DNA of 64,000 bases from Arthrobacter sp. NicSoilB4 (GTDB lineage Bacteria; Actinomycetota; Actinomycetes; Actinomycetales; Micrococcaceae). The position numbers were made by a program, and so were the translations under genes. The stretch lies in contig NZ_AP024653.1 of NCBI RefSeq assembly GCF_019977335.1, positions 2,790,001 to 2,854,000 on the forward strand, in the 5' to 3' direction. Shown here in pieces: positions 43,362 through 51,756 of this stretch; within the stretch, counting starts at the first letter, position 1; each line of letters starts with the position of its first letter. The notes beneath the pieces are model-generated. The model was not told where the DNA came from. It worked only from the letters and a program-made list of their open reading frames with translations, and did not search any database.

Positions 43362-44071
43362 GAGAGGACCTCGGCGATCTCGGCGGCCCCCACCCGGCGG
43401 CCGGTGTAGAACGGGATTTCTTCGCGGACGTGGTGGCGGGCCTCGGTGGCGCGCAGGTGGCGCATCAGGTCCACGAGGTCCACGAGGTCGGGGGCTTCCA
43501 GGCCGAGGATCCATTCCCAGTCGCCGAGCGCGAAGGAGGACACCGTGTTGGAGATGACCTGGGGGAAGTCACGGCCCAGCAGGCCGTGGTCACGCAGCAT
43601 GGCGCCGCGCTCCGCGTCGGGCAGCAGGTACCACTCGTAGGAGCGGACGAAGGGGTAGACGCAGAGCCACTCCGCCGGTTCGACGCCACGGGAGAAGGCG
43701 GGGGTGTGGTTCTTGGCGAACTCGGCCTCACGGTGCACGCCCATGGCGGACCAGGCGATCTCGGTGCCGGTGAACAGCTTGCTGCGGCGGATATCCCGGA
43801 CGGCCCGCTGAAGGGCCTCGGGCTGGGGGCCGTGCAGCCAGATCATGATGTCCGCATCCGCGCGCATCGCCGACACGTCGTAGCTGCCGCGGTGGACAAC
43901 GCCCGAGTCGGCCAGCCGCGCAATGAGGACGTCGAACTCTTCGGCAGCATCGCCGCTGCGAAGCACGTCGGCGGAGCGCTTGAAAACCGTCCAGAGCGTG
44001 AAGAACTGCTCGGCTGCTTCTTCGCTTGCTGATTCAGTTTTAGTGACAGTTTCGGCAGAAGTGTGGCTCAT
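43358..44071 (-). CDS. chdC: Coproheme decarboxylase (HemQ)
   Basis: 237 residues of the chlorite-dismutase superfamily. ChdC removes two carboxyls from coproheme with hydrogen peroxide to make heme b, the last step of the Gram-positive route. Visible marks are YPFVRSYEWYLLP (Y139, Y145, Y148; one is the radical Tyr) and RGAMLRDHGLLGRDF with the proximal heme ligand H162. SFALGDWEWILGLEAPDL is family-typical. Translation is coupled to hemH downstream. A strong hairpin upstream (44106-44146) separates it from the secreted-protein gene, so chdC probably starts its own operon. Confidence 0.95.
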   Translation of the reverse strand: MSHTSAETVTKTESASEEAAEQFFTLWTVFKRSADVLRSGDAAEEFDVLIARLADSGVVHRGSYDVSAMRADADIMIWLHGPQPEALQRAVRDIRRSKLFTGTEIAWSAMGVHREAEFAKNHTPAFSRGVEPAEWLCVYPFVRSYEWYLLPDAERGAMLRDHGLLGRDFPQVISNTVSSFALGDWEWILGLEAPDLVDLVDLMRHLRATEARHHVREEIPFYTGRRVGAAEIAEVLS

Positions 44072-44105
44072 GGATACCAGTCTGCCCCTTCCCCTCAGCT
44101 AAGTC

Positions 44106-44146
44106 GAAATAAAGCACTTCTACAGCGCGTAGAAGTGCTTTATTTC
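44106..44146 (-). terminator. 18-bp perfect inverted repeat upstream of chdC
   Basis: Arms 44106-44123 and 44129-44146 with a 5-nt loop; A/T-rich outer ends (AAATAAAGC / GCTTTATTT). It lies 60 nt past the stop of the upstream gene and 35 nt before the chdC start, so a terminator is the likeliest role. An operator function is possible given its place. Confidence 0.7.
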
Positions 44147-44205
44147 ACATCAGCGGGGCTCTAGACTCCGGGTCCGGCGCTCCGGGGAGGAAGCTGTCGG
44201 CTCCG

Positions 44206-44910
44206 TCAGACGCGCCGCATCCGCAGGACCACGCCGCCGGCGATGAGGGAGAGCGCAACGAGGCCGATGCCCGCGCCCAACAAAGGCGACGGTCCCGCGG
44301 CCTGCCGCGTTGAAGTGGCCTCCATGGAGGTACTGCCGGAGCGGGGCTTGGCCGACGCTGTTGCGGGGCCACCGGTAGCGGTCGGGGAAACGGCGGCGGT
44401 GGCCGACGCCGTCGCCGAGGCTTCAGACGGGGCCTCTGTCCCGGCCGGAAGCTCCGGAGCCGGCGCACCGGGGACCGGTGCCGCGGTTGACTGGCCCGGG
44501 ACAGGAACCGCGGGCACGGCCGGGGCGGCGGGCTGCGGGGTCCCCGGCACCGGAGGTGCCACGGGCTGCGGAGCAAACGTCTGGGTGGGTGACTGCGTCG
44601 GAGAGCGGCTCGGCTCCGGCTCGTCGGGTTCCTCGGAGGCGGAGGGCTGGGGCGAGGGGCTCGTGGGCGAGGGGCTGGGCGTCTTCGAAGGGCCGAGCAG
44701 TCCGTCAACCAGGCCATCGAGGTCGATGGACAGGGCGTCCGTCGCGGCAGGCACGGAGACGGCGGTGCCCGTGGCCGCGTGTGATGCGGGCGCGCCCGCG
44801 GATAGAGCCAGCACCACTCCAAGCGCTGCAGCTGCCGTGCCACGCCGAAGTCCCCCATGGTGACCGGCCGGCGTTTCTTGGACGTTGGACCTGTGAGTAA
44901 CCATGGTCAT
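44206..44910 (-). CDS. Secreted Pro/Ala/Ser-rich protein with C-terminal membrane anchor
   Basis: About 234 residues from ATG 44910 (ATG 44904 also possible; AAGG lies upstream). Order: signal peptide ending ALSAGAPASHAATG; a short segment SIDLDGLVDGLLGPSK; a long Pro/Ser/Thr/Ala-rich stalk with PSPSPTSPSPQPSASEEP and PVPGTPQPAAPAVPAV; and one C-terminal helix LLGAGIGLVALSLIAGGVVL followed by RMRRV. There is no LPXTG sorting signal, so it is membrane-anchored from the C-terminus. No enzymatic domain is visible. It sits inside the heme cluster, 124 bp after hemY and before a terminator, so it may be a separate transcription unit. Any heme-related role is speculation. Confidence 0.75.
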   Translation of the reverse strand: MTMVTHRSNVQETPAGHHGGLRRGTAAAALGVVLALSAGAPASHAATGTAVSVPAATDALSIDLDGLVDGLLGPSKTPSPSPTSPSPQPSASEEPDEPEPSRSPTQSPTQTFAPQPVAPPVPGTPQPAAPAVPAVPVPGQSTAAPVPGAPAPELPAGTEAPSEASATASATAAVSPTATGGPATASAKPRSGSTSMEATSTRQAAGPSPLLGAGIGLVALSLIAGGVVLRMRRV

Positions 44911-45034
44911 CGACCTTAGCCCCCAGAGGACGCGGGGGAAAATTTGCCGTTCCCGCCTTTTCCGGGTACCGGCGCCCGACGGCGTGCCCGCTCCGGAGGC
45001 AGGATTCCGGGCGGATTCCTGGCCTCCGAGCCGC

Positions 45035-46522
45035 TCAGGACAGCAGCTGCCGGACCTGTTGCGGGGTGTCGGCAACGATCGCCGCGAGTCCGTTGCCGGA
45101 CAGCCAGCCGCCCACGACGGCCAGGGTGCCGTCCGCCGAGCAGATGCTGCGCACTTCCGCTACGCGGCGCCTGTGGCCGAGTGAGGCGAAGGGCAGCGCG
45201 CCGCCCCAGCGCACGACGTCCCAGTCCACGACGTCCGCGGCGGTGACCGGAACGGAGAGCAGGGTGGAGGCGTCCGTCAAGGCAGCGTCGAACAGTTCGT
45301 TGTCGGTGCGTGGCTCCGGCCGGGGCTGGGCGCCGTGCCGGGCGTCACCGCGCCCGTAGGACAGCCGGACAACGTGGGTGCCGGGGCCGGTCCGGTCAGC
45401 GAGCCACGCCCATTTGGCGGTGGCGTGGGTGAGGGCCTTGGCCTGGATTCCCGGGCTCTGCGGCGCGACCAGAACCCCTGTGCCGCGCGGACTGGCGTCG
45501 AGCGGGGGCAGGTCCACCACGAGCGTGACTAGGCTGACGTCGGGTCCGGCCTCGGGGCGGAGGCCGACAAGTTCCGGCAGGGCGCCGGCCAGCAGCCCGA
45601 CGGCGGCCGGGCCGTCCACGGCGACGACCAGCAGCCCGGCGTCGTGCGCAGTGCCACCGGCGTAAACGCGCCAGCCGCCGGCGGTGCGCTCCACGGAATC
45701 CGCCCGCGTGCCGCCGAGCAGCGTCACGCCCCGGCCGTGCAGATCGGCGACCAGCGCCGTGATGAGGGTGTGCATGCCGCCGCGCAGCCCCGCGACGGCG
45801 GACCCCGCCTTCTGCAGACCGGTTGGCGGCGGCGCCACGGCGTCCCCGGCACGGCGTTCGTTTCGGCTGCGTTCGTTTCCGCTGCGCTGGGCGGCCACTG
45901 CGGCGGCAAGGGAGCCGTGGGCTTTGATCCCGGCCCGCAGGCCCGGTGCCACCATGTCGACGTCGAGCACGTCAGGGTCCGCGGAGTGGACACCGCCGAC
46001 GACGGGCGCCACAAGCCGATCGAGCACGCGCCGCCCCATCCGGGCACGGACAAGTGCCGCGATGCTCGTGGCCTCGGCTGCAGTGCCCAGCGAAGCGGGC
46101 AGCAGTTTGTCCAGCGAGGCACGGAGCGAACCCGCAAGGCCGAGCGAACGGCGTACTTCAGGATCCCAGGGATTGGCAGGAATGCCGAGGACCCCGGTGC
46201 GGGGCAGTTCACGCGGGCCTTCGGGCAACTGGACCCAGGCGCCGCCGGGATTCGGCGCGACAATGGCATCGGCAATGCCCAGTTCGGCGGCGAGGTCCGC
46301 CACGGCGGAGGAACGGGTGGCGAAGGACTCCGCGCCGCTGTCCAGCGTCAGGCCGGCCACCGTATGGCTGCCGACGCAGCCGCCCCACTCGCCCGAGGCC
46401 TCCAGAACCGTGGTGGTGACGCCGGCCCGGGCAAGCGTCCGCGCGGCAAGCAGGCCGGCGACTCCGCCACCCACCACCACTGCTGTCTGCCCTGTCCCCG
46501 CGGGCGTGCCGGCCGCCTCCAT
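45035..46522 (-). CDS. hemY: Coproporphyrinogen III / protoporphyrinogen oxidase (FAD)
   Basis: 495 residues of the HemY/CgoX flavoprotein family. The FAD site is VVVGGGVAGLLAARTLARAG (about 15-34), followed by LEASGEWGG and GAESFATRSSAV. VVGGVHSADPDVLDVDMVAPG and LRGGMHTLITALVADL are typical of the oxidase, and VVGGWLSGNGLAAIVADTP is the C-terminal FAD-contact motif. In organisms with ChdC it oxidises coproporphyrinogen III to coproporphyrin III. ATG 46522 lies 4 nt after the hemE stop, so hemE-hemY are one operon. Confidence 0.93.
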   Translation of the reverse strand: MEAAGTPAGTGQTAVVVGGGVAGLLAARTLARAGVTTTVLEASGEWGGCVGSHTVAGLTLDSGAESFATRSSAVADLAAELGIADAIVAPNPGGAWVQLPEGPRELPRTGVLGIPANPWDPEVRRSLGLAGSLRASLDKLLPASLGTAAEATSIAALVRARMGRRVLDRLVAPVVGGVHSADPDVLDVDMVAPGLRAGIKAHGSLAAAVAAQRSGNERSRNERRAGDAVAPPPTGLQKAGSAVAGLRGGMHTLITALVADLHGRGVTLLGGTRADSVERTAGGWRVYAGGTAHDAGLLVVAVDGPAAVGLLAGALPELVGLRPEAGPDVSLVTLVVDLPPLDASPRGTGVLVAPQSPGIQAKALTHATAKWAWLADRTGPGTHVVRLSYGRGDARHGAQPRPEPRTDNELFDAALTDASTLLSVPVTAADVVDWDVVRWGGALPFASLGHRRRVAEVRSICSADGTLAVVGGWLSGNGLAAIVADTPQQVRQLLS

Positions 46523-46526
46523 GCGG

Positions 46527-47624
46527 CTATTCCGGGGAGATCGAGTGGATAAGTTCGACGACGCGCGTCAGCACGGCGGGATCGGTGTCCGGGGGCACCC
46601 CGTGGCCGAGGTTCAGCACATGTCCCGGGGCCGAGGCGCCGGCGGCAATGACTTCACGGACGTGGGCCTCGAGCACCTCCCACGGCGCGGAAAGCAGGGC
46701 CGGGTCGATGTTGCCCTGCAGCGGCACCGTGCCGCCCAGCCTGCGGTTGGCTTCGTCGAGCGGCAGGCGGTAGTCCACGCCGACGACGTCGACGCCGACG
46801 TCGCGCATGGCGACGAGCAGTTCCGAGGTGCCGGTGCCGAAGTGGATCAGCGGTGCGCCCAGGTTCCGGACGTGGTCCAGGGCGCGGGCGGAGGCGGGAG
46901 CGACGAAGCGCTGGTAGTCCGCCAGGCCGAGGGAGCCCGCCCAGGAGTCGAACAGCTGGCCGGCGGAGGCGCCCGCTTCCAGCTGGGCGCGGAGGAACAT
47001 GCCGGAGGCGTCCGCGGCCCAGTTCGCCAGCGCGGTCCACGTTTCGGGATCAGCATGCATCATGGTGCGCGGGCCGAGGTGGTCGCGGGAGGGCTTCCCT
47101 TCCACCATGTACGCCGCGAGGGTAAACGGCGCGCCGGCGAAGCCGATCAGCGGGGTGCTGCCGAGTTCGGCGACGGTGAGCCGGACGGCTTCGCGGATCG
47201 GCTCGAGGGCTTCCCACGTCAGCTCGGGCAAGGCGGCGACATCGGCCGCAGTGCGCACCGGCTTGTCCAGCACGGGACCGACGCCGGGGACGATGTCCAC
47301 GCCGACTCCGGCCAGCTTGAGCGGGATAACGATGTCGGAGAAGAAGATGGCGGCGTCGACGTCGTGGCGGCGGACCGGCTGCAGGGTGATCTCCGAGGCC
47401 AATTCGGGGCGCAGGCAGGAATCCAGCATGGCCACGCCCTCGCGCACCTTGAGGTATTCGGGCAGCGAACGGCCGGCCTGGCGCATGAACCAGACCGGGC
47501 GGCGCGACGGCTTGCCGCCGCGGTAGGCCGTGATCAGCGGGGAATCCGCGGTGCGGCCGTCCATCAGCGGGTGCCCGGCATCAAGGCCGGAGATTTCGGG
47601 AGTTGCCGCAGTGCTAGGAGTCAT
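46527..47624 (-). CDS. hemE: Uroporphyrinogen decarboxylase
   Basis: 365 residues from ATG 47624. HemE converts uroporphyrinogen III to coproporphyrinogen III. Signatures: RRPVWFMRQAGRSLPEYLKVRE, AAIFFSDIVIPLKLAGVGVDI, GFAGAPFTLAAYMVEG, GNIDPALL and GHVLNLGHGVPPDTDP. The frame is open to 47723, but that part covers the divergent hemA control region. It is the first gene of the hemE-hemY operon and is divergent from hemA across 170 bp containing a 16-bp palindrome. Confidence 0.95.
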   Translation of the reverse strand: MTPSTAATPEISGLDAGHPLMDGRTADSPLITAYRGGKPSRRPVWFMRQAGRSLPEYLKVREGVAMLDSCLRPELASEITLQPVRRHDVDAAIFFSDIVIPLKLAGVGVDIVPGVGPVLDKPVRTAADVAALPELTWEALEPIREAVRLTVAELGSTPLIGFAGAPFTLAAYMVEGKPSRDHLGPRTMMHADPETWTALANWAADASGMFLRAQLEAGASAGQLFDSWAGSLGLADYQRFVAPASARALDHVRNLGAPLIHFGTGTSELLVAMRDVGVDVVGVDYRLPLDEANRRLGGTVPLQGNIDPALLSAPWEVLEAHVREVIAAGASAPGHVLNLGHGVPPDTDPAVLTRVVELIHSISPE

Positions 47625-47720
47625 GACTTCGATTGTGCCGAAAATCAGGCCCAAAAGATAACGACAGCCTGTCACCGGCGCGGGCACCGACGCGGGCCGC
47701 CCCTGCGCGGTGGCGGGAAT

Positions 47721-47736
47721 CACACGCCGGCGTGTG
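47721..47736. promoter_or_regulatory. 16-bp perfect palindrome between hemE and hemA
   Basis: CACACGCCGGCGTGTG; one half (CACACGCC) recurs at 47741-47748. It lies just upstream of the hemA promoter and between two divergent heme genes, as expected for an operator. The binding protein is unknown. Confidence 0.5.
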
Positions 47737-47754
47737 CGGTCACACGCCCGGCAG

Positions 47755-47785
47755 TTGTTCTACACGGGGACGAAAAAGCTATGAT
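47755..47785 (+). promoter_or_regulatory. hemA promoter
   Basis: TTGTTC (47755-47760), 19 nt, then TATGAT (47780-47785). The GTG start follows 9 nt later, so the transcript is leaderless or nearly so. Confidence 0.5.
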
Positions 47786-47794
47786 TGTCCTGCT

Positions 47795-49156
47795 GTGGTT
47801 CTTTTTTCTCTGGTGGCGACCCACGCCGACATCGACCTCGAGACCGTTGCTCAACTGAGCACCGGCGCTTCAGAGCTCGCCACATCCGCCCTCGCCGGGT
47901 CGCCGGCCGTGGCGGGTGCCATTGTCCTTGCCACCTGCAACCGCTTCGAAATCTATGGCGAGGCGCACCGCCCGGACGACGTCGAGGACGCCCGTGCGGC
48001 CCTCATCGCCCAGCTCAGCGGTTCCACCGGACTCAACGAACAGCTCGTCGCGCAGTCTTTCAACACACGAACGGGCCCGGACGTCACCCGGCACCTCTTC
48101 TCGGTCAGCTCGGGACTCGACTCCGCCGTCGTCGGTGAACGCGAGATCGCCGGCCAGGTGCGCCGGGCCCTGATTACCGCCCAGCACGAAGGCACGGCCA
48201 GCTCGGGCCTTGTCCGGCTGTTCCAGGCCGCGTCGAAGACCGCCAAGGACGTCGGGGCCCAGACCGCCTTGGGTGCCCGCGGCCTCTCCGTCGTCTCGGT
48301 GGCCCTGGACCTCGCCACGGAGCTCTCCGAGGACCCCGACTGGTCCACCAAAAAGATCGTTGTCTTCGGCACCGGCGCCTACGCCGGCGCCACCATGTCG
48401 CTGCTGCGCGAACGCGGCTGCACGGACGTTTCCGTCTACTCCTCCTCGGGCCGCGCAGCCGGCTTCGTCGCCACCCGCGGCGGGACCGCGCTCGACGGCG
48501 AAACGCTTCCGGCGGCCGTCGCCGCGGCCGACGTCATGATCGGCTGCAGCGGAGCGGACACCCGCGTCGAGGCCGCGGAACTGGCCGCCGTCAGGGCGGC
48601 GTCGCCCCAGCCCCTGATCGCCATCGACCTCGCCCTCACCCACGACTTTGACCCCGCCGTCGGCGGACTCGACGGCGTCGAGCTGCTCACGCTGGAATCG
48701 GTCCGCCTGGCCGCCCCGCAGGAACAGTCAGAATCGCTGGCCCAGGCCAGCAGCATCGTGGCCGGCGCGGCCAGCGCCTTCGAGCAGGAACGCGAAGCCC
48801 GCTCCGTCGATTCGGCGATCGTCGCCCTGCGCCGGCACACCATGAACGTGCTGGACACGGAAATGGAAAAGGTCCGGGCCCGCCACGGCTGCACCGCAGC
48901 GGCCGAGGAAGTTGAGTTCGCGCTCCGCCGGATGGTCAAGCAGCTGCTCCACGTCCCCACGGTCCGCGCCCGGGAGCTCGCCGCCAACGGCCAGCAGGAA
49001 GACTACGTCGCCGCCCTTGAGGCGCTGTACGGCATCACAGTTGAGCCGGCCGCCGCAAAGACCGCAGGCGCCGAGTGCCCCGTCGTCCACGATGCTGTCG
49101 TCCACGATGCTGTTGTCCGCGATGCCGGGGATGAAGACCGCCGGCACTCGGCCTAA
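47795..49156 (+). CDS. hemA: Glutamyl-tRNA reductase
   Basis: 453 residues. The enzyme reduces glutamyl-tRNA(Glu) to glutamate-1-semialdehyde, the first and usually controlled step of the C5 pathway. The catalytic Cys is C48 in [30 protein letters not shown] follows, the NADPH site is [13 protein letters not shown], and a dimerisation helix contains [25 protein letters not shown] 47795 is chosen because the protein then begins [16 protein letters not shown] as in relatives. The C-terminus carries three copies of a five-residue VVHDA-like repeat. It is divergent from hemE. Confidence 0.95.
   Translation: MVLFSLVATHADIDLETVAQLSTGASELATSALAGSPAVAGAIVLATCNRFEIYGEAHRPDDVEDARAALIAQLSGSTGLNEQLVAQSFNTRTGPDVTRHLFSVSSGLDSAVVGEREIAGQVRRALITAQHEGTASSGLVRLFQAASKTAKDVGAQTALGARGLSVVSVALDLATELSEDPDWSTKKIVVFGTGAYAGATMSLLRERGCTDVSVYSSSGRAAGFVATRGGTALDGETLPAAVAAADVMIGCSGADTRVEAAELAAVRAASPQPLIAIDLALTHDFDPAVGGLDGVELLTLESVRLAAPQEQSESLAQASSIVAGAASAFEQEREARSVDSAIVALRRHTMNVLDTEMEKVRARHGCTAAAEEVEFALRRMVKQLLHVPTVRARELAANGQQEDYVAALEALYGITVEPAAAKTAGAECPVVHDAVVHDAVVRDAGDEDRRHSA
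49082..49126 (+). repeat. Three 15-bp tandem repeats in the 3' end of hemA
   Basis: Units 49082-49096 and 49097-49111 are identical and 49112-49126 differs at a few bases. They encode [15 protein letters not shown] outside the conserved enzyme core. Confidence 0.8.
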
Positions 49157-49215
49157 GCCGCACGGGGTTCCCACTTCGGCAATACTGTGGCCCTGGGGCC
49201 GCATGGCAGGTGCGT

Positions 49216-49488
49216 TCAGGAAGCTACCTCGAGCTTCTCGCCCGATGTCCTTCGCAGCGTTTCCTGGATGGCATCCAGCGAGAGGCCCAGTTCTTCGGCG
49301 AGGGCCGCCACGATCATAAAAGACGGTGTCGCGATCCGACCCGTCTCGATTTTCCTCAGTGTCTCAGGGGAAATACCTGCGCCAAGAGCCACCTGGACCA
49401 GTGTCCGCTCCCCCCGCGCATTACGGAGCATCTCCCCGAGCAGCCTTCCTGCACGGACGTCGTCTGGACTCAGGGGGACTCTAACCAT
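49216..49488 (-). CDS. Small XRE-family DNA-binding regulator
   Basis: 90 residues with one Cro/C1-type helix-turn-helix (about 14-75): GRLLGEMLRNARGERTLVQVALGAGISPETLRKIETG in part, then SFMIVAALAEELGLSLD. No ligand domain is attached. ATG 49488 directly follows GGAGG with no spacer; TACTAT on the minus strand (49498-49503 complement) 9 nt upstream suggests a near-leaderless mRNA. It faces a methionine aminopeptidase gene across 50-60 bp that form one imperfect palindrome, so it very probably represses both genes. Confidence 0.88.
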   Translation of the reverse strand: MVRVPLSPDDVRAGRLLGEMLRNARGERTLVQVALGAGISPETLRKIETGRIATPSFMIVAALAEELGLSLDAIQETLRRTSGEKLEVAS

Positions 49489-49489
49489 C

Positions 49490-49534
49490 CTCCAAGCATA
49501 GTACCGTTATAATAATACCGGTCCTATGCTGGAG
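49490..49534. promoter_or_regulatory. Imperfect palindromic operator over the XRE/map promoters
   Basis: Left arm 49490-49506 and right arm 49519-49534 match as CTCCAaGCATAGtACCG against CTCCAGCATAGgACCG, with one inserted base and one mismatch. The AT-rich centre holds TATAAT (49508-49513), a consensus -10 for map. The XRE -10 (TACTAT) lies in the left arm. Confidence 0.7.
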
Positions 49535-49540
49535 GAATCA

Positions 49541-50311
49541 TTGATTGAACTGCTCACGCCCCGCGAAGTTGACCAGGCACGCCTCTCTGGCCAGTTCGTG
49601 GCGAGGACCCTGTCGGACTTGCGGGCGAGAATCGAGCCGGGCACGAATCTCCTGGAAATAAACGACTGGGCAGCCTCGATGATCCGGACCGCCGGAGCCC
49701 GCTCGTGTTATGTCGACTACGCCCCGTCGTTTGGGCGCGGTCCGTTCGGAAAAGTCATCTGCACGTCCGTCAACGATGCCGTTCTGCACGGTCTCCCTCA
49801 TGACTACGTTCTGGCGGACGGGGATCTGCTCTCACTCGATTTCGCAGCCAGTGTTAACGGCTGGGTCACCGATTCCGCCATCAGCTTCACCGTCGGGGAA
49901 TCTTCCGCGCCCGTTGACCGGCTCATGATTGAAACCACGGAGAACGCTCTGCTGGCCGGCATCCAGGCGGCGCAGTCCGGGGCGCGGATCGGAGATATCT
50001 CCCATGCAATTGGCTCGGTCCTCGAATCGGCCCGTTTCCAGGTCAATACCGAATTTGGCGGACATGGCGTTGGCAGCACCATGCATCAGGACCCGCATAT
50101 TCCGAACACCGGCAAGCCCGGACGCGGATATGTGCTCCGCCCCGGCCTGCTTCTGGCCATAGAGCCCTGGGTCATGGACGGCACCAGCAAACTCGTCACA
50201 GCTCCCGACGGCTGGACCCTGTGCAGTTCCAATGGCCGCCGAACGGCGCACTCGGAGCACACGATCGCCGTCACGGAATCCGGACCCGTCGTCCTCACTC
50301 AGTTGGCCTAG
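49541..50311 (+). CDS. map: Type I methionine aminopeptidase
   Basis: 256 residues from TTG 49541. The five metal ligands of MetAP-I are visible: two Asp in LLSLDFAASVNGWVTDSAISF, His in FGGHGVGSTMHQDPH, and Glu in AIEPWV and HSEHTIAV. The enzyme removes the initiator Met from nascent proteins. There are two start choices. ATG 49526 lies within the operator and has no ribosome site. TTG 49541 has GGAGG exactly 5 nt upstream and gives MIELLTPREV, so it is preferred. There is no N-terminal SH3-binding extension. With its own adjacent XRE regulator it looks like a regulated accessory copy; the housekeeping map normally sits in the ribosomal-protein region, outside this window. Confidence 0.9.
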   Translation: MIELLTPREVDQARLSGQFVARTLSDLRARIEPGTNLLEINDWAASMIRTAGARSCYVDYAPSFGRGPFGKVICTSVNDAVLHGLPHDYVLADGDLLSLDFAASVNGWVTDSAISFTVGESSAPVDRLMIETTENALLAGIQAAQSGARIGDISHAIGSVLESARFQVNTEFGGHGVGSTMHQDPHIPNTGKPGRGYVLRPGLLLAIEPWVMDGTSKLVTAPDGWTLCSSNGRRTAHSEHTIAVTESGPVVLTQLA

Positions 50312-50352
50312 AACCTCCGGCCCCGGGCCCGGCGTGCCACCGCTGCAGCGGG

Positions 50353-51732
50353 TCAATGGCCGGGGCCGGTGACGATCTTGTTTCGTTCGGATTCGTGCGC
50401 GCCGCCCTTCTTCGCCAGTGTGGCACACGCTTCTTCGATGTCACGGGCGAGCGTGTCGACGTGCTCGCGGCTCATCGTTTCCTTGACCAGGGCCCGCATG
50501 ATCGTCACGTCCTGGGCGTTCGGCGGCAGGGTGTAGGCCGGCACCATCCAGCCACGCTCGGCCGAGAGCTGCCAGGCAATGTCGAACTCGTTGTACCCGG
50601 GGTCGGAGGCGAGCCGGAACGCGACCAGGGGAAGTTGTTCCTCGTCGGGACCAATGATCTCGAACCGGCCCATGGCCTCCAGCTTCTCGGCGAGGACGCG
50701 GGCGTTGGTCTGCATGTTCCGCATGATGTAGGTGTAACCGGCGCGGCCGTAGCGCACGAAGTTGTAGTACTGGGCGAGAACCATCGACGAGCCGGTGGAG
50801 AAGTTCAGGGTGAAGGTCGAGTCCGTCTTGCCGAGGTAGTTCTCCTCGAAGACGAGCTCCTTCGCCAGATCGGCCTTCTCCCGGAAGATCAGCCAGCCAA
50901 TGCCTGGATAGACCAGCCCGAACTTGTGCCCCGAGACATTGATCGAGCGGACCTGCTCGAGCCGGAAGTCCCACTCGGAGTCCGGGTAGAGGAAGGGCCA
51001 GACGAACCCCCCGCTGGCCCCGTCCACGTGCAACGGAACATCAAGGCCGCGCTCACGCTTGATCCGCAGCAGCAGGTCGTTGATGCCGACGATGTCGTCC
51101 TTGTGCCCCGTGAACGTCGTACCCAGCACGGCCGCGACACCAATGGTGTTCTCATCGACATGGGCCTGCACGTCGTCCGGGCCGATCGTGTACTTCCCCG
51201 GCTGCAGCGGCACAATCCGCGGTTCGACGTCGAAGTAGCGGCAGAACTTCTCCCACACGACGTGAACATCGCCGCCGAACACCAGGTTGGGGCTCGACGT
51301 CGACCCGCCGGCGGCCTCGCGGCGCTTGCGCCAGTTCCACTTCAGGGAAAGGCCGCCGAGCATGATCGCCTCGGACGATCCCTGGGTTCGGGCTCCCGTT
51401 GTCTCGCCGGGCGCGTGGAAGAGGTCGGCGAGCATCCGAATGCAGCGCTGCTCGATCTCGGCCGTGCGGGGATATTCGGCGTGGTCGATGAAATTGCGGT
51501 GCAGGTTCGCGGCGATGATCTGCTGGGCCTGCGGCTCCATCCATGTGGTCACGAAGGTCGCCAGGTTCCGGGCCGGATCACCCTCCAGCGCCAGGTCCTC
51601 GGACACGAGCCGCAAGGCGTCCTGAGCGGGAATGCCCGTCTCCGGGAACTCCCGGCTCGGAACCTCCTGGGTCACGAATCGGTTGCCGAACAATGCCACG
51701 TCGGCATCAGCCGGCTGGGAATTTATTGACAT
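50353..51732 (-). CDS. gadB: Glutamate decarboxylase
   Basis: 459 residues of a group II PLP decarboxylase. The PLP Lys is in RSINVSGHKFGLVYPG; IMLGGLSLKWNWRKRREAAG, VHVDGASGGFVWPFLYPDSEWDFR and AQYYNFVRYGRAGYTYIMRNMQ are GadA/B hallmarks. It converts glutamate to GABA and uses up a cytoplasmic proton. ATG 51732 has AGGAG 5 nt upstream; GTG 51735 is adjacent but less well spaced. It is the last gene of a clc-membrane protein-gadB operon, 24 bp after the previous gene. No glutamate/GABA antiporter (GadC) gene is in the window. Confidence 0.94.
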   Translation of the reverse strand: MSINSQPADADVALFGNRFVTQEVPSREFPETGIPAQDALRLVSEDLALEGDPARNLATFVTTWMEPQAQQIIAANLHRNFIDHAEYPRTAEIEQRCIRMLADLFHAPGETTGARTQGSSEAIMLGGLSLKWNWRKRREAAGGSTSSPNLVFGGDVHVVWEKFCRYFDVEPRIVPLQPGKYTIGPDDVQAHVDENTIGVAAVLGTTFTGHKDDIVGINDLLLRIKRERGLDVPLHVDGASGGFVWPFLYPDSEWDFRLEQVRSINVSGHKFGLVYPGIGWLIFREKADLAKELVFEENYLGKTDSTFTLNFSTGSSMVLAQYYNFVRYGRAGYTYIMRNMQTNARVLAEKLEAMGRFEIIGPDEEQLPLVAFRLASDPGYNEFDIAWQLSAERGWMVPAYTLPPNAQDVTIMRALVKETMSREHVDTLARDIEEACATLAKKGGAHESERNKIVTGPGH

Positions 51733-51756
51733 CACTTCTCCTAGTGTTGAAAAGGG

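Noticed and set aside
45684..47858. 724-residue plus-strand ORF opposite hemY and hemE
   Set aside because: It crosses two well-supported heme genes and the hemA promoter, and has Ser/Arg-rich shadow composition.
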